A DNA stretch of 64,000 nucleotides from Martinezella lusitana (GCF_900094565.1 NZ_FMAF01000010.1:62001-126000); one strand, 5' to 3'. Shown: positions 44,799 to 53,572, counted from the first letter of the stretch. Program-made: numbers and translations. The notes: generated by a model from the sequence alone, not told the origin.

Positions 44799-44839
44799 GA
44801 GAACACCAGCCTTCGATAAAATCGAAGGCTGGTGTTCTC
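44799..44839. terminator. Perfect 19-bp inverted repeat after the C-S lyase-like gene
   Basis: GAGAACACCAGCCTTCGAT, loop AAA, and the exact complement. It lies 22 bases after the stop of the minus-strand PLP enzyme gene and 64 bases before the LysR start. Strong enough to end transcription, although there is no T-run on either side; an attenuator or processing hairpin is an alternative. Confidence 0.6.
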
Positions 44840-44861
44840 ATAAATTGAATAGAGACGTTAT

Positions 44862-46025
44862 CTATGCCGCAAGCTTGGCAAGCATGTCCGACAGGTCCTT
44901 CCAGAGGTCCCGTTCGTCCTCGAGCCCGATGCAAATGCGCAAGACGACACCCTTGGACGTCCAAGGAATGACTGTCCGTTCCTCTTTCAGCGCCGTCGTC
45001 GCTATCAGACTGCGGGTTCCGCCCCACGATGCGCCGATGGCAAAGATCTTCAATTCGGTCATCGCGGCTTCGAGATTGGCGTCCGCGCCAGGCTTTAAAA
45101 CCACACTGAAGACACCGGACGAACCGCCCATGTCCCTTTTCCAAAACTCGTGTCCGGGGCAGGATGGAAGTGCCGGATGCAACACTCTTTCAACGACAGC
45201 GCTCTCCTGGAGCGCATGCGCAAACTCCTCCGAGACCTTGCCGACATGGCGAAGTCGAACGCCCATGGTTTCGATCCCTCGCAGCGCAAGCGAAACCTCG
45301 TCGGGCGAAACCCCTATCCCCATGTCGCGCAAGACAAGCTTGATCTTCTGTCTGAGCTCGATATCGGAAACGGTGATCGAGCCAAGCAGAAGGTCCGAGT
45401 GACCGCCGATATATTTGGTCAGGGCCTCGACGGCAAAATCCGCTCCGTGCGCAAGAGGTTTGAAAAGCAGCGGTGAAGCCCAGGTGTTGTCACAGGCGAC
45501 GAGCGCACCCTTTGCCTTCGCCGCCTGAATGATGGCCGGCACATCCTGCACCTCCATCGTTCCCGAGCCCGGCGACTCGATCCAGACGAGCTTTGTATGC
45601 TCATCGATCAGGTCGCCAATGCCCGCTCCGATCAACGGATCGTAGACGCCATAATCTATGCCGCGCGGTCGCAGATAGTCCTGACAAAAGTAGCGAACAG
45701 GCGAGTAGACGCTGTCGGGGATCAACACACGGTCGCCAGGCATCAGAAACGTCAGCAGGATCATCGACGCCGCTGCCTGCCCTGAAGGCACAAGGACCGT
45801 TCTGACCCCGCCATGCAGCAGTGTCAACTGTGCCTCCAGGGTTCGCGTTGTTGGCGTTCCATGGAGGCCGTAAGTGTAGCCGTCAAAACCGCGCTTGCTG
45901 CGATTGGAAAACGATTTCGCATCCGGATAGACAATGGTGGACGCTCTAAATGTAGGCACTGCGAGACTGGCGAAACCCTCGTGGGAAACGACGGGGTGGT
46001 GAACGCAACGTGTCAAATCCTGCAT
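44862..46025 (-). CDS. Trans-sulfuration PLP enzyme, cystathionine beta-lyase-like
   Basis: A 387-residue Cys/Met-metabolism PLP enzyme. Features are YTYGLHGTPTTRTLEAQLT, LVPSGQAAASM (PLP ring), VACDNTWASPLLFKPL (Asp loop) and ALTKYIGGHSDLLLGS with the Schiff-base Lys at about residue 204. HGTPTTRTLE and the CDNTWAS loop are MetC-like, favouring C-S bond cleavage to pyruvate, ammonia and a thiol. It heads the minus-strand run LysR-ABC-M20-MFS and is divergent from a GntR gene. It is much less similar to the MetB-type gene at 14056 than paralogues with the same role would be. Confidence 0.87.
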   Translation of the reverse strand: MQDLTRCVHHPVVSHEGFASLAVPTFRASTIVYPDAKSFSNRSKRGFDGYTYGLHGTPTTRTLEAQLTLLHGGVRTVLVPSGQAAASMILLTFLMPGDRVLIPDSVYSPVRYFCQDYLRPRGIDYGVYDPLIGAGIGDLIDEHTKLVWIESPGSGTMEVQDVPAIIQAAKAKGALVACDNTWASPLLFKPLAHGADFAVEALTKYIGGHSDLLLGSITVSDIELRQKIKLVLRDMGIGVSPDEVSLALRGIETMGVRLRHVGKVSEEFAHALQESAVVERVLHPALPSCPGHEFWKRDMGGSSGVFSVVLKPGADANLEAAMTELKIFAIGASWGGTRSLIATTALKEERTVIPWTSKGVVLRICIGLEDERDLWKDLSDMLAKLAA

Positions 46026-46148
46026 GGGAATTCCTCTCTATCTTGGCGGCAGATAGACCGCATCGCGCAGGGCCACGCAAGCGACCCGAGGGCATGAGTT
46101 CATGACCTGAGGTTATAAGTCGCTAGCCGCGAATGCAGGTATGATGGG

Positions 46149-46898
46149 ATGGCCAATACTTGCTCATCCTCATCGATTGGAAGGCGTATTCCATTGACAG
46201 CGAATGTGCGGACGCCGCCTCGCATAGGCTACCGCGAAATATCCAATACGGTTCTAGAGCACATTCAAAACGGGCGTTGGGCGGCCGGCCACCGTGTCCC
46301 ATCCGAGACCGAGCTCATGTCGCTGTACGGCGTCAGCAAGATGACGGCGTCGCGCGCGATGCAGGAGGTCCGCAGCCGTGGTGCAATCGTTTCGGTCCAT
46401 GGGGTCGGCTGCTTTGTCAAAGGCACCGATCCCGTTCCAGATACGATATTCCGATCAGCCAGTGGGCGGAACTGCGATATTGCGGATGAGGGACAGGTGC
46501 GAATTCTCCGCCTGGACGTCGACGGCGCATCGCCGGAAGTTGCCGACCGCCTTGGTGTCCGTCTAGGAGATCCGATACTCTATTTGCTTGCGGTCCGCCC
46601 CGGAGAAAGCTCCTGGTCGCAGATCGAGGAGACCTCCGTTCGCTGTGATTGCGCACCCGATTTCCTGAAACAGGACTTTTGTCATGGAACGGCGCTTCAA
46701 TACCTTCAAGGCATTTTGCCCCAAGGTGAAGTTCGCGCGGAAATCAGCGCGCTTATGCCTTCGTCGTGGCACCGACGGATCGGAGGGTTTCCGTCAGACC
46801 AGCCCTGCATCCAATTACAACAGGAACTCCGCATGCGGGGACAAGCCGTACTGCTCGGCCGACTGATTGGCCGTTCCTATCGGTTCGCGAATATATGA
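46149..46898 (+). CDS. GntR-family regulator, HutC/UTRA subgroup
   Basis: A 249-residue regulator. The winged helix is at about residues 25-90 (YREISNTVLEHIQNGRWAAG, HRVPSETELMSLYGVSKMTA), followed by a UTRA domain (VRILRLDVDGASPEVADRLG; SWSQIEETSVRCDCAPDFL). It is divergent from the C-S lyase-like gene and is likely to control it. The exact start is uncertain, as no good ribosome binding site precedes 46149 and a GTG near 46206 is possible. Confidence 0.85.
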   Translation: MANTCSSSSIGRRIPLTANVRTPPRIGYREISNTVLEHIQNGRWAAGHRVPSETELMSLYGVSKMTASRAMQEVRSRGAIVSVHGVGCFVKGTDPVPDTIFRSASGRNCDIADEGQVRILRLDVDGASPEVADRLGVRLGDPILYLLAVRPGESSWSQIEETSVRCDCAPDFLKQDFCHGTALQYLQGILPQGEVRAEISALMPSSWHRRIGGFPSDQPCIQLQQELRMRGQAVLLGRLIGRSYRFANI

Positions 46899-47061
46899 GC
46901 GGCCGATCTCGTGCCCAGCCGCCATACCGATTGCGCCTTCAAGTCGTACAGAATGAGACTCACGGCCTGCTGGACGGCAGAGCGAATTGACGCATTGCGC
47001 TTGCCATGGCTCTGCCCTATGACTGCAGGCCTTATCCGCGGAGGCGGTGGTGGGAACTCGT

Positions 47062-47466
47062 ATGCGCAAGCGGATTTTCGGGACGACACGATGGCTGGTG
47101 CGTATTTTATGCGCCATGGCCCTGTTGTCTGTCGGCTTCGCGCATCAGCCGATCGTCGCGGTGGCGGACGAAATATCGCCGATAGAGCTTGCTCAATACA
47201 GGCTTCCGGACGGATCCTTTCCCGTACTCTGCGTCACCTACAAGGATGCTGACGGCAAAGTCCACGGAAAGGCCTTTACACCTGGGTGCGAGGCTTGCCG
47301 GATTGCCTCGGCGGCCGTTTTACCTGCACCTCCCTCCGACATTTGCGGACGTTTTTCCTCCATACGCGAGGATATTGTCGTTGCAAAATCGGAGGCTTTC
47401 CATCGGCAACTTTATCCGCCCAATAGCGGGCCACGCGCACCACCCATCCTCAAGATCATTGGCTAA
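47062..47466 (+). CDS. Secreted Cys-containing protein, DUF2946-like, copper context
   Basis: About 134 residues from the ATG at 47062; a GTG at 47047 is possible. A hydrophobic signal or anchor (WLVRILCAMALLSVGFAHQP) precedes a mature part with VLCVTYKDADG, the CEAC pair (FTPGCEACRIASAAVLPAPP) and a later Cys (DICGRF). The CxxC followed by small residues and a proline-rich stretch is the DUF2946-like pattern seen beside copper genes. Metal binding by CEAC is inference. It opens the copper block on the plus strand. Confidence 0.6.
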   Translation: MRKRIFGTTRWLVRILCAMALLSVGFAHQPIVAVADEISPIELAQYRLPDGSFPVLCVTYKDADGKVHGKAFTPGCEACRIASAAVLPAPPSDICGRFSSIREDIVVAKSEAFHRQLYPPNSGPRAPPILKIIG

Positions 47467-47694
47467 CCGGCGTCGTGGCTGAAGCCGCGATGCCTGTCGT
47501 CAATGGCTGCCGCCCGTGCGACCTCTGGTCGTGACGTCTGAGGATGCAGGTTTTTCCAGCGAAGATTGCCGAATGCGCCAAACCAAATGGTTGCGCGGAT
47601 CGTGCAAGACAAATTCGTCCTGAACTCCCGATCCATCATCGTCACCTCCTCAGATCGACCCTTGCGGTAGCCCATCGATCTTCGGAGGATTTTC

Positions 47695-49068
47695 ATGTCT
47701 GCCTTCACCGCTGCAGAGCCCGCCGCCGCAGCAACTCAAAATATCTCGCTTTATCGAGCGATCTGGCGCTGGCATTTTTTCGCCGGCCTCCTCGTCATTC
47801 CTTTCATGCTCAATCTGGCGATTACCGGATCGCTGTACCTGTTCAAGGATGAGATCGCCAATACCTTCTATTCGCATCGCTATGTCGTGGCCGACAGCGG
47901 TCCAATGCTGGAGCCGCAACAGATCGCGCAGGCAGCGCTTGCAGCCTTCCCGGGGTCCACGGCTACGTCCTATCATGAAGCTTCGGCCGTCGGCCGGTCA
48001 GCCTGGGTAACCGTCTCCAAGGACGGACAATCGACCATCGTTTATGTCAATCCGCATGACGGCAGCATTCTGGGATCGGTCGATTCCAAGCAGGAGTTTG
48101 GCTGGGTCGTCAAGCGCATCCACAGCCTGGAATATTTCGGGGAGTGGACCAATCGCATCATCGAGATCGTTGCGGGCTTCGCCCTCGTTCTCGTGGTGAC
48201 GGGCATCTATCTGTGGTGGCCTCGCCAGCAGACCGGCGGCGTGCTGACGGTGCGCGGCACTCCATCCCGGCGCGTCTTCTGGCGCGACCTGCATGCCGCC
48301 ACTGGCGCAATCGCGGGCATCCTGATCTTCTTCCTGGCCTTCAGCGGTATGCCCTGGTCCGGCTACTGGGGCGCCAACGTCAACGCCTGGCTCACCGCCC
48401 ACGATCTCGGAACGCCGGCAGCACTCTGGGACGACGTTCCCAAATCGACAAAGGTCACACAAGACGTCGTCAGCCGCGCCGGATGGGTCGTCGAAAACGC
48501 ACCCGTTCCGCTCTCCGATATCGCCGCGGCACAGTCGGCAAAACCGATTGGCCTCAACAGGGCCGTCGAGATCATGCATGGATTGGGCATGGTTGCCGGC
48601 TCCGATCTTGCGATTCCGGCAGACGAAACCGGCGTCTATACCGCGAGCCATTACTTCGGCGACCTCGGTAACGAGCGAACCGTCCATATCGATCAATATT
48701 CGGGAAAGCCGCTGGTCGATATCCCCTATGAGCAGTATCCGGCGCTCGGCAAGGCGATCGAATGGGGCATTAACGTCCATCAGGGGCAGGAATGGGGGCT
48801 GTTCAATCAGCTCCTGATGCTGGCGACCTGTCTCGCCATCATCCTGTGCTGCGTCACGGCCGTGACCATGTGGTGGAAACGAAGGCCGGCCGGCCGCCTG
48901 GGCGTGCCGCCGATGCCGCCACAGAAGTCTGTCTATGTCGGCCTTTGGCTCATCGCTATCGTCTTCGGAGCGGCATTTCCGCTGACCGGAGCGGCCATCG
49001 TCGCAATGCTGCTTTTCGATCAGCTCGTGGTTCGCTTCGTGCCGCCGCTTTCGCGCTTCTTTTCCTGA
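47695..49068 (+). CDS. PepSY domain-containing membrane protein
   Basis: A 457-residue PepSY_TM protein. Helix 1 is FFAGLLVIPFMLNLAITGSL, followed by a periplasmic PepSY part, helices near residues 150-170 and 200-220 (FWRDLHAATGAIAGILIFFL), a second PepSY region ending TVHIDQYSGKPLVDI, then VHQGQEWGLFNQLLMLATCL and two terminal helices. Conserved His in RDLHAATG and NVHQGQ are those thought to bind haem or metal in such proteins. Members are found with iron-siderophore reductases and with copper genes. It is followed 64 bases later by the copper chaperone gene. Confidence 0.88.
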   Translation: MSAFTAAEPAAAATQNISLYRAIWRWHFFAGLLVIPFMLNLAITGSLYLFKDEIANTFYSHRYVVADSGPMLEPQQIAQAALAAFPGSTATSYHEASAVGRSAWVTVSKDGQSTIVYVNPHDGSILGSVDSKQEFGWVVKRIHSLEYFGEWTNRIIEIVAGFALVLVVTGIYLWWPRQQTGGVLTVRGTPSRRVFWRDLHAATGAIAGILIFFLAFSGMPWSGYWGANVNAWLTAHDLGTPAALWDDVPKSTKVTQDVVSRAGWVVENAPVPLSDIAAAQSAKPIGLNRAVEIMHGLGMVAGSDLAIPADETGVYTASHYFGDLGNERTVHIDQYSGKPLVDIPYEQYPALGKAIEWGINVHQGQEWGLFNQLLMLATCLAIILCCVTAVTMWWKRRPAGRLGVPPMPPQKSVYVGLWLIAIVFGAAFPLTGAAIVAMLLFDQLVVRFVPPLSRFFS

Positions 49069-49132
49069 CGAGAGCCCGCGGAGCCGGCTGCTCCGCCTGC
49101 TCGCCTCCTTTTTTGTAATAAGGATACCGATC

Positions 49133-50086
49133 GTGTTGAAACGCGCTCTTGCTGTTGCCGTCCTCGGACTGGCATCCCTCATATCATCCGTCGCCGCTGC
49201 CGAAGACATCAAAATCGGCAATCTCACAATCTCCGATCCGTACGTCCGCGCCATGGTGCCGGGCGCACCTGTCGGCGGCGGCTACATGGCGATCACAAAT
49301 ACCGGCGACACAGATGATCGGTTGCTCGCAGCCAGCTCGCCCCGCGCCGCAACCGTCCAGATTCATGAGATGAAAATGGACAATGACGTCATGATCATGC
49401 GCGAGCTTCCGGATGGTTTGCTCATACCCGCGGGAAAGACCGTCGAGCTGAAGCCCGGCGGCTACCACGTGATGTTCATGAAGATCACTGACCGCTTTAT
49501 CGAGGGCCAGACGGTCAAAACGACGCTGAAATTTGAAAAGGCCGGATCGGTCGAAGTCGACTTCCCGGTCGGTTCCGTAGCGGCGAGCAAGCCGGGTGCG
49601 AACGCGAGCCCCGACGCAGACATGCCCGACATGAAGGGCATGAAGGGCATGAAGGGCATGAAGGGCATGAACATGAATGAAAAGCATTCATCGGGGGATC
49701 CGCAAAACGATATCCCCGCCACCTTGAAGGCGATGTTCGAAACCCCGGGCAAGCCGTTGACCATTCAGCCCGTTGTCGCGCACGGAGATTGGGCAGTGGC
49801 AGGATGGGTACAGGACGGGCGCGGCGGACGTGCCTTGCTCAAGAAGGGCAACGCCGGATGGACCGTGCATCTTTGCAGCGGCGATAGCCTAAAAGATGCC
49901 GACGCCCTTCAGAAGATCGGCGTGGCGCCGGACGACGCACACGCCATCGCGACCGACCTTTCTGTCGCCGAGGCCAAGCTCGATGCGAAGACGCTCGCGC
50001 TGTTTTCGAGCTTCGAAGGCATGGTCATGATGGACCGTGCCGATGCCGCAAATGCAGGAGGCGACCATGCCGGCCACACCAAGTAG
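49133..50086 (+). CDS. PCuAC periplasmic copper chaperone fused to an extra C-terminal domain
   Basis: A 317-residue protein starting at GTG 49133, with a signal peptide (ALAVAVLGLASLISSVAAA). Residues about 25-150 are the PCuAC fold with its Cu(I) ligand pattern: IHEMKMDNDVMIM, then YHVMFMK. A Met-rich linker contains four repeats of MKG followed by MNMNEKH (about residues 163-183). A second domain (about 190-300: IQPVVAHGDWAVAGWVQDGR, GRALLKKGNAGWTVHLCSGD) resembles the periplasmic copper uptake system-associated proteins of rhizobia. The role would be to capture and hand copper to oxidase assembly. The stop lies 20 bases inside the next gene, so translation is coupled. Confidence 0.87.
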   Translation: MLKRALAVAVLGLASLISSVAAAEDIKIGNLTISDPYVRAMVPGAPVGGGYMAITNTGDTDDRLLAASSPRAATVQIHEMKMDNDVMIMRELPDGLLIPAGKTVELKPGGYHVMFMKITDRFIEGQTVKTTLKFEKAGSVEVDFPVGSVAASKPGANASPDADMPDMKGMKGMKGMKGMNMNEKHSSGDPQNDIPATLKAMFETPGKPLTIQPVVAHGDWAVAGWVQDGRGGRALLKKGNAGWTVHLCSGDSLKDADALQKIGVAPDDAHAIATDLSVAEAKLDAKTLALFSSFEGMVMMDRADAANAGGDHAGHTK

Positions 50087-51206
50087 CCTTATCGACCGAA
50101 GCGGCCAAGGCCTGATGAAGGCATTGGTTGCGAACGCAAAGCCCCTCGCCCTCGTTCCGTTCCTGATGCTTGCCGGCTGCAATATGGTCGTTCTCGCCCC
50201 ATCCGGCGATATCGCCGTGCAGCAGCGCAATCTCATTGCGATTTCCACCATGCTGATGTTGTTGATCATCGTACCGGTGATCGCTTTGACTTTGTTCTTC
50301 GCCTGGAAATATCGCCAGTCGAACACGAATGCGACCTATGAACCCGAATGGCACCACTCGACCAGGCTCGAGCTCGTCATCTGGTCGGCGCCACTTGCCA
50401 TTATCATCGCGCTGGGCTCGGTGACATGGATCAGCACGCACAAGCTCGACCCCTATCGGCCGCTCGACCGCATCGATGCCACGAGATCCATTCCCGCGAA
50501 CATCAAACCGCTAAACGTGGAGGTGGTGGCGCTCGACTGGAAGTGGCTCTTTCTCTATCCCGATCAGGGTATCGCCACGGTCAACGAACTCGCAGCACCC
50601 GTCGATACGCCGATCAACTTCAAGATCACCTCCTCTTCGGTCATGAACTCGTTTTTCGTGCCGGCTCTGGCCGGGCAAATCTATGCCATGCCCGGCATGG
50701 AGACAAAGTTGCATGCGGTCATCAACCAGGCTGGGGAATATCAAGGATTTTCCGCCAACTATAGCGGTGCCGGTTTCTCCAACATGCGCTTCAAGTTCCA
50801 TGGTTTCAGTCAGGCTGACTTCGACGAATGGGTGAAGAAGGTTCGAAGCGAAGGCAACCGTTTCGGTCGCTTTGAATATTTGAAGCTCGAACAGCCGAGC
50901 GAGAAGGATCCCGTTCGATATTTCTCCTCCCTCGACCCCAAGCTCTACGACGCCATTCTCAACATGTGCGTCGACCAGTCGAAGATGTGCATGAACGAGA
51001 TGATGCATATCGACGCCAACGGCGGCGGCGGCATGGAGGGTATCAACAACGTCATTCGCCTTGCGAACAAGTCCGAGCCGTGGAGCAAGCAGCCTGATCG
51101 GCCGGCGAAACCCTTCGTGGCTGCGCTTTGCACGCCCACGGGGACGGGACCGGGTGGAAGCCTCGAGACGGCGACCCGCCGGTTTGATGGAACCCGGATC
51201 GACTGA
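50067..51206 (+). CDS. cyoA: Quinol oxidase subunit II (CyoA-like), orphan
   Basis: About 379 residues from the ATG at 50067, with AGGAGG six bases upstream and a 20-base overlap with the chaperone gene. A lipoprotein signal (PFLMLAGC) and two helices precede the periplasmic cupredoxin domain: EVVALDWKWLFLYPDQGIAT, SSSVMNSFFVPALAGQIYAM and FHGFSQADFDEWV. CuA ligands are absent, as in ubiquinol oxidases. The tail carries several Cys and Met residues (MCVDQSKMCMNEMMH). No cyoB, cyoC or cyoD follows, which is unusual; the next genes are SCO and CopC. It may supply a distant oxidase or have been recruited into copper handling. Confidence 0.9.
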   Translation: MPATPSSLIDRSGQGLMKALVANAKPLALVPFLMLAGCNMVVLAPSGDIAVQQRNLIAISTMLMLLIIVPVIALTLFFAWKYRQSNTNATYEPEWHHSTRLELVIWSAPLAIIIALGSVTWISTHKLDPYRPLDRIDATRSIPANIKPLNVEVVALDWKWLFLYPDQGIATVNELAAPVDTPINFKITSSSVMNSFFVPALAGQIYAMPGMETKLHAVINQAGEYQGFSANYSGAGFSNMRFKFHGFSQADFDEWVKKVRSEGNRFGRFEYLKLEQPSEKDPVRYFSSLDPKLYDAILNMCVDQSKMCMNEMMHIDANGGGGMEGINNVIRLANKSEPWSKQPDRPAKPFVAALCTPTGTGPGGSLETATRRFDGTRID

Positions 51207-51259
51207 GCGGGGAAGTAAGGCGGCGTAGGCCGTCGCCGCATACAACCAGGAGAAATGCC

Positions 51260-51853
51260 ATGTCGAACAAACAAACTAACATCAGGATCTTGGTTGTCTT
51301 GATGATCGTGATCGGTGTCGGGGCGATCACCTACGCCACATTGCTGATGACACCGCAGGCAAAACCGATGGCGGGTAATATCGGCTCACCATTTACGCTG
51401 ACAAATGACCGTGGGCAGCCCATTACCGAAAAGGCACTGTTCGGTCACCCGTCCCTTGTCTATTTCGGCTACACTCACTGCCCGGATGTCTGCCCGACGA
51501 CCCTCTACGACATGGCCGGCTGGTTCAAGGCGTTGGGGCCACAAGGCGACAGCCTGAAAGCCTATTTCTTTTCCGTCGATCCGGAGCGCGACACGCCCGA
51601 GATCATGCATACCTACACCGGCAACTTCACCGATCGGATTACAGGCATTACCGGCGATCCGAAGGAGATGCAGAAGGCGATCAAGGGTTGGCGCGTCTAT
51701 GCCAAGAAGGTCCCGAGCCCCGACGGCGGATACACCATGGACCACACCGCTTCGGTCTTGCTTGTCGACGCAAGCGGCAACCTCAGAGGCACTATCGCCT
51801 ATCAGGAGGATGCGGTTGTGGCGCTTCAGAAGATCAAGAACCTGCTCCAGTGA
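51260..51853 (+). CDS. SCO1/SenC-family copper metallochaperone
   Basis: A 197-residue membrane-anchored protein with one N-terminal helix (ILVVLMIVIGVGAITYATLL) and a periplasmic thioredoxin-like domain. The copper ligands are complete: FGYTHCPDVCPTT (C74, C78) and the distal His in MDHTASVLLVD (H162). SCO proteins deliver copper to the CuA site of cytochrome oxidase; here the neighbour is a CuA-less CyoA, which makes the pairing odd. An AGGAG site precedes the ATG. Confidence 0.93.
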   Translation: MSNKQTNIRILVVLMIVIGVGAITYATLLMTPQAKPMAGNIGSPFTLTNDRGQPITEKALFGHPSLVYFGYTHCPDVCPTTLYDMAGWFKALGPQGDSLKAYFFSVDPERDTPEIMHTYTGNFTDRITGITGDPKEMQKAIKGWRVYAKKVPSPDGGYTMDHTASVLLVDASGNLRGTIAYQEDAVVALQKIKNLLQ

Positions 51854-51953
51854 GGGAAATCACGCCGCAAGGCTCGGCGGTGTTCGACACATCAGAATTC
51901 CGTCTGGCATGGCCATAAACGGGAAAGCGACGATCTCAAGATCGTCATCGCGC

Positions 51954-51976
51954 GATCCGCAGGCTTTTTGCGGATC
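51954..51976 (+). promoter_or_regulatory. Hairpin between the SCO and CopC genes
   Basis: GATCCGCA, seven-base loop GGCTTTT, TGCGGATC, 22 bases before the CopC start. No T-run follows, so it may stabilise or process the transcript rather than stop it. A second small palindrome (GACGAT-CTCAAG-ATCGTC) lies about 10 bases upstream. Confidence 0.4.
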
Positions 51977-51998
51977 TTCAACAAGAGAGGAAATCGAT

Positions 51999-52367
51999 AT
52001 GCCCCCGATCAGAAAACTATTGCTACTGGCGGCCGCAGTGAGCGTTGGCTTTGCGAGCCAGGCCCTGGCTCACGCGCATCTGAAATCTGCCGTTCCCGCC
52101 ACCGATGCCACGGTAAAGGAAGCGCCCTCGGAACTCGACCTGACATTCACCGAAGACCTCAACCTTAAATTCAGCGGCATCAAGGTTACCGGCCCCAAAA
52201 AGGCGGCCGTCAAGATCGGCGAAGGCATGCTGATGAACAAGGACACGACATTGATGGTGCCTGTCACCGACAAGCTCGCGCCCGGCAAATACACCGTCGA
52301 ATGGCATGCACTCTCGACGGACGGTCATAAGACCAACGGCACCTACAGTTTCACTGTTGCACCCTGA
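51999..52367 (+). CDS. copC: CopC-family periplasmic copper-binding protein
   Basis: A 122-residue protein from the ATG at 51999 (AGAGAGG upstream). The signal peptide ends ALA, giving a mature N-terminus HAHLKSAVPATDATV. The N-terminal His is the Cu(II) ligand of the CopC fold, with a further His near the end (WHALSTDGHKTNGTYSFTV). The Met-rich Cu(I) loop of classical CopC is reduced, suggesting the Cu(II)-only type. A perfect terminator follows at 52377. Confidence 0.92.
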   Translation: MPPIRKLLLLAAAVSVGFASQALAHAHLKSAVPATDATVKEAPSELDLTFTEDLNLKFSGIKVTGPKKAAVKIGEGMLMNKDTTLMVPVTDKLAPGKYTVEWHALSTDGHKTNGTYSFTVAP

Positions 52368-52376
52368 TGAACACCG

Positions 52377-52408
52377 AGCCGTCCGCGATCACGCGGACGG
52401 CTTTATTT
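52377..52408 (+). terminator. Intrinsic terminator after CopC
   Basis: AGCCGTCCGCG, loop ATCA, CGCGGACGGCT, then TTATTT: a perfect 11-base-pair stem with a short T-run, nine bases after the CopC stop. It separates the copper block from the ABC operon that starts at 52436, although read-through could connect them. Confidence 0.85.
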
Positions 52409-52435
52409 CCAAGCATTCCTTTTCGGAAGATCGCT

Positions 52436-53572
52436 ATGTCCTTTAATCCATTTAAGACAGGCTGGATGCTGGTCCGCCTCACGATCATCTCGTCCGTTGT
52501 CAGCCTGTTCGCGGTCGTCACGGCTGCGCATGCCGCTATTGACATTGTCGACGTTCGCGGTCGCCACATCACGCTGGAAAAGCCGGCGGAGCATGTGATG
52601 CTCGGCTTTTATTTCGAGGATTATATCGCCATCACCGGTCCGACAGCTATCGATCGGCTGAAGGCGGTGTCGTTGAATTACTGGAAGGGCTACCGACCGG
52701 CGCAATATGCCGCTTACCTCAAGGTGTTTCCCAAGATCGCCGATCTGGTTGATATCGGCGACGCGGATTCCGGGACCATGTCGGCCGAAAAGATTATTGC
52801 AGCCAGACCAGATGTGGCAATCCTGTCCGATGGGCAATACCAATATCTCGGCGCGGCGGCCGATGCGATCGAACAGGCAGGCATTCCCCTCGTCGTCGTC
52901 GACTACAATGCCCAGACTCTCGAAAAACATGTCGCCAGCACCTTGATCATCGGCAAAGTGATGGGAACCGAGGATCGCGCCGAAAAGCTGGTGGCGCTCT
53001 ACAGGGGCAAAATCGCAGATACACTGCAGCGGGTCAAAAGTGCCGGCCAGTCAGATAGGCCGAAGGTCTATGTGGAGCTCGGCCAGAAAGGCGCCAGCGA
53101 GTACGGCAACACCTATGGAAAGGGCATGTGGGCTGGTGTTATTGATTCTGCCGGTGGCCTGAATATCGCGGCAGGGCAGATTGCCGGCTACGGTCCGCTC
53201 AATCCCGAATATATACTGACCTCGAAACCTGACGCGATCTTCATCACCGGATCGGAGTGGACCAGCCTTCCCGATGCGGTCTTGATGGGCTTCGGCATTG
53301 GAGCGGACGTCACCCGGGCACGCGCGTTGCCATTCCTCAAGCGAGCCGGATGGCAGGATCTGCCTGCCGTCAAAAATGGCGAGGTCTACGCCATTTACCA
53401 CGGGGGAACGCGAACCCTCTACGACTATGCCTTCCTGCGCTATATCGCCAAGGCCCTTTACCCCATTGCTTTCAGCGACGTCGACCCGCAGGCCGAACTT
53501 ACCGCCTACTATCATGACTATCTGCCGGTCAAACCGGAAGGCACATTCATGATCCGGATCGGACAGCCGTGA
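52436..53572 (+). CDS. FecB/TroA-type ABC transporter substrate-binding protein
   Basis: About 378 residues from the ATG at 52436 (GGAAGA upstream), with a signal peptide (ISSVVSLFAVVTAAHA). The cluster A-II/BtuF-like fold is shown by IDIVDVRGRHITLEKPAEHV, ARPDVAILSDGQYQ, a long helix, then NPEYILTSKPDAIFITG. It probably binds a ferric-siderophore, haem-like or other metal complex; the position behind the copper block raises the possibility of a copper complex. Its stop overlaps the permease start. Confidence 0.88.
   Translation: MSFNPFKTGWMLVRLTIISSVVSLFAVVTAAHAAIDIVDVRGRHITLEKPAEHVMLGFYFEDYIAITGPTAIDRLKAVSLNYWKGYRPAQYAAYLKVFPKIADLVDIGDADSGTMSAEKIIAARPDVAILSDGQYQYLGAAADAIEQAGIPLVVVDYNAQTLEKHVASTLIIGKVMGTEDRAEKLVALYRGKIADTLQRVKSAGQSDRPKVYVELGQKGASEYGNTYGKGMWAGVIDSAGGLNIAAGQIAGYGPLNPEYILTSKPDAIFITGSEWTSLPDAVLMGFGIGADVTRARALPFLKRAGWQDLPAVKNGEVYAIYHGGTRTLYDYAFLRYIAKALYPIAFSDVDPQAELTAYYHDYLPVKPEGTFMIRIGQP

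Noticed and set aside
47998..49254. A 418-codon minus-strand frame opposite the PepSY gene
   Set aside because: It is rich in Arg, Asp and Gly with no recognisable domain, typical of an antisense shadow; the sense strand encodes an evident PepSY protein.
51929..51976. Possible copper-sensing RNA before CopC
   Set aside because: Only two small hairpins are visible; nothing matches a known riboswitch, so it is listed as a hairpin only.
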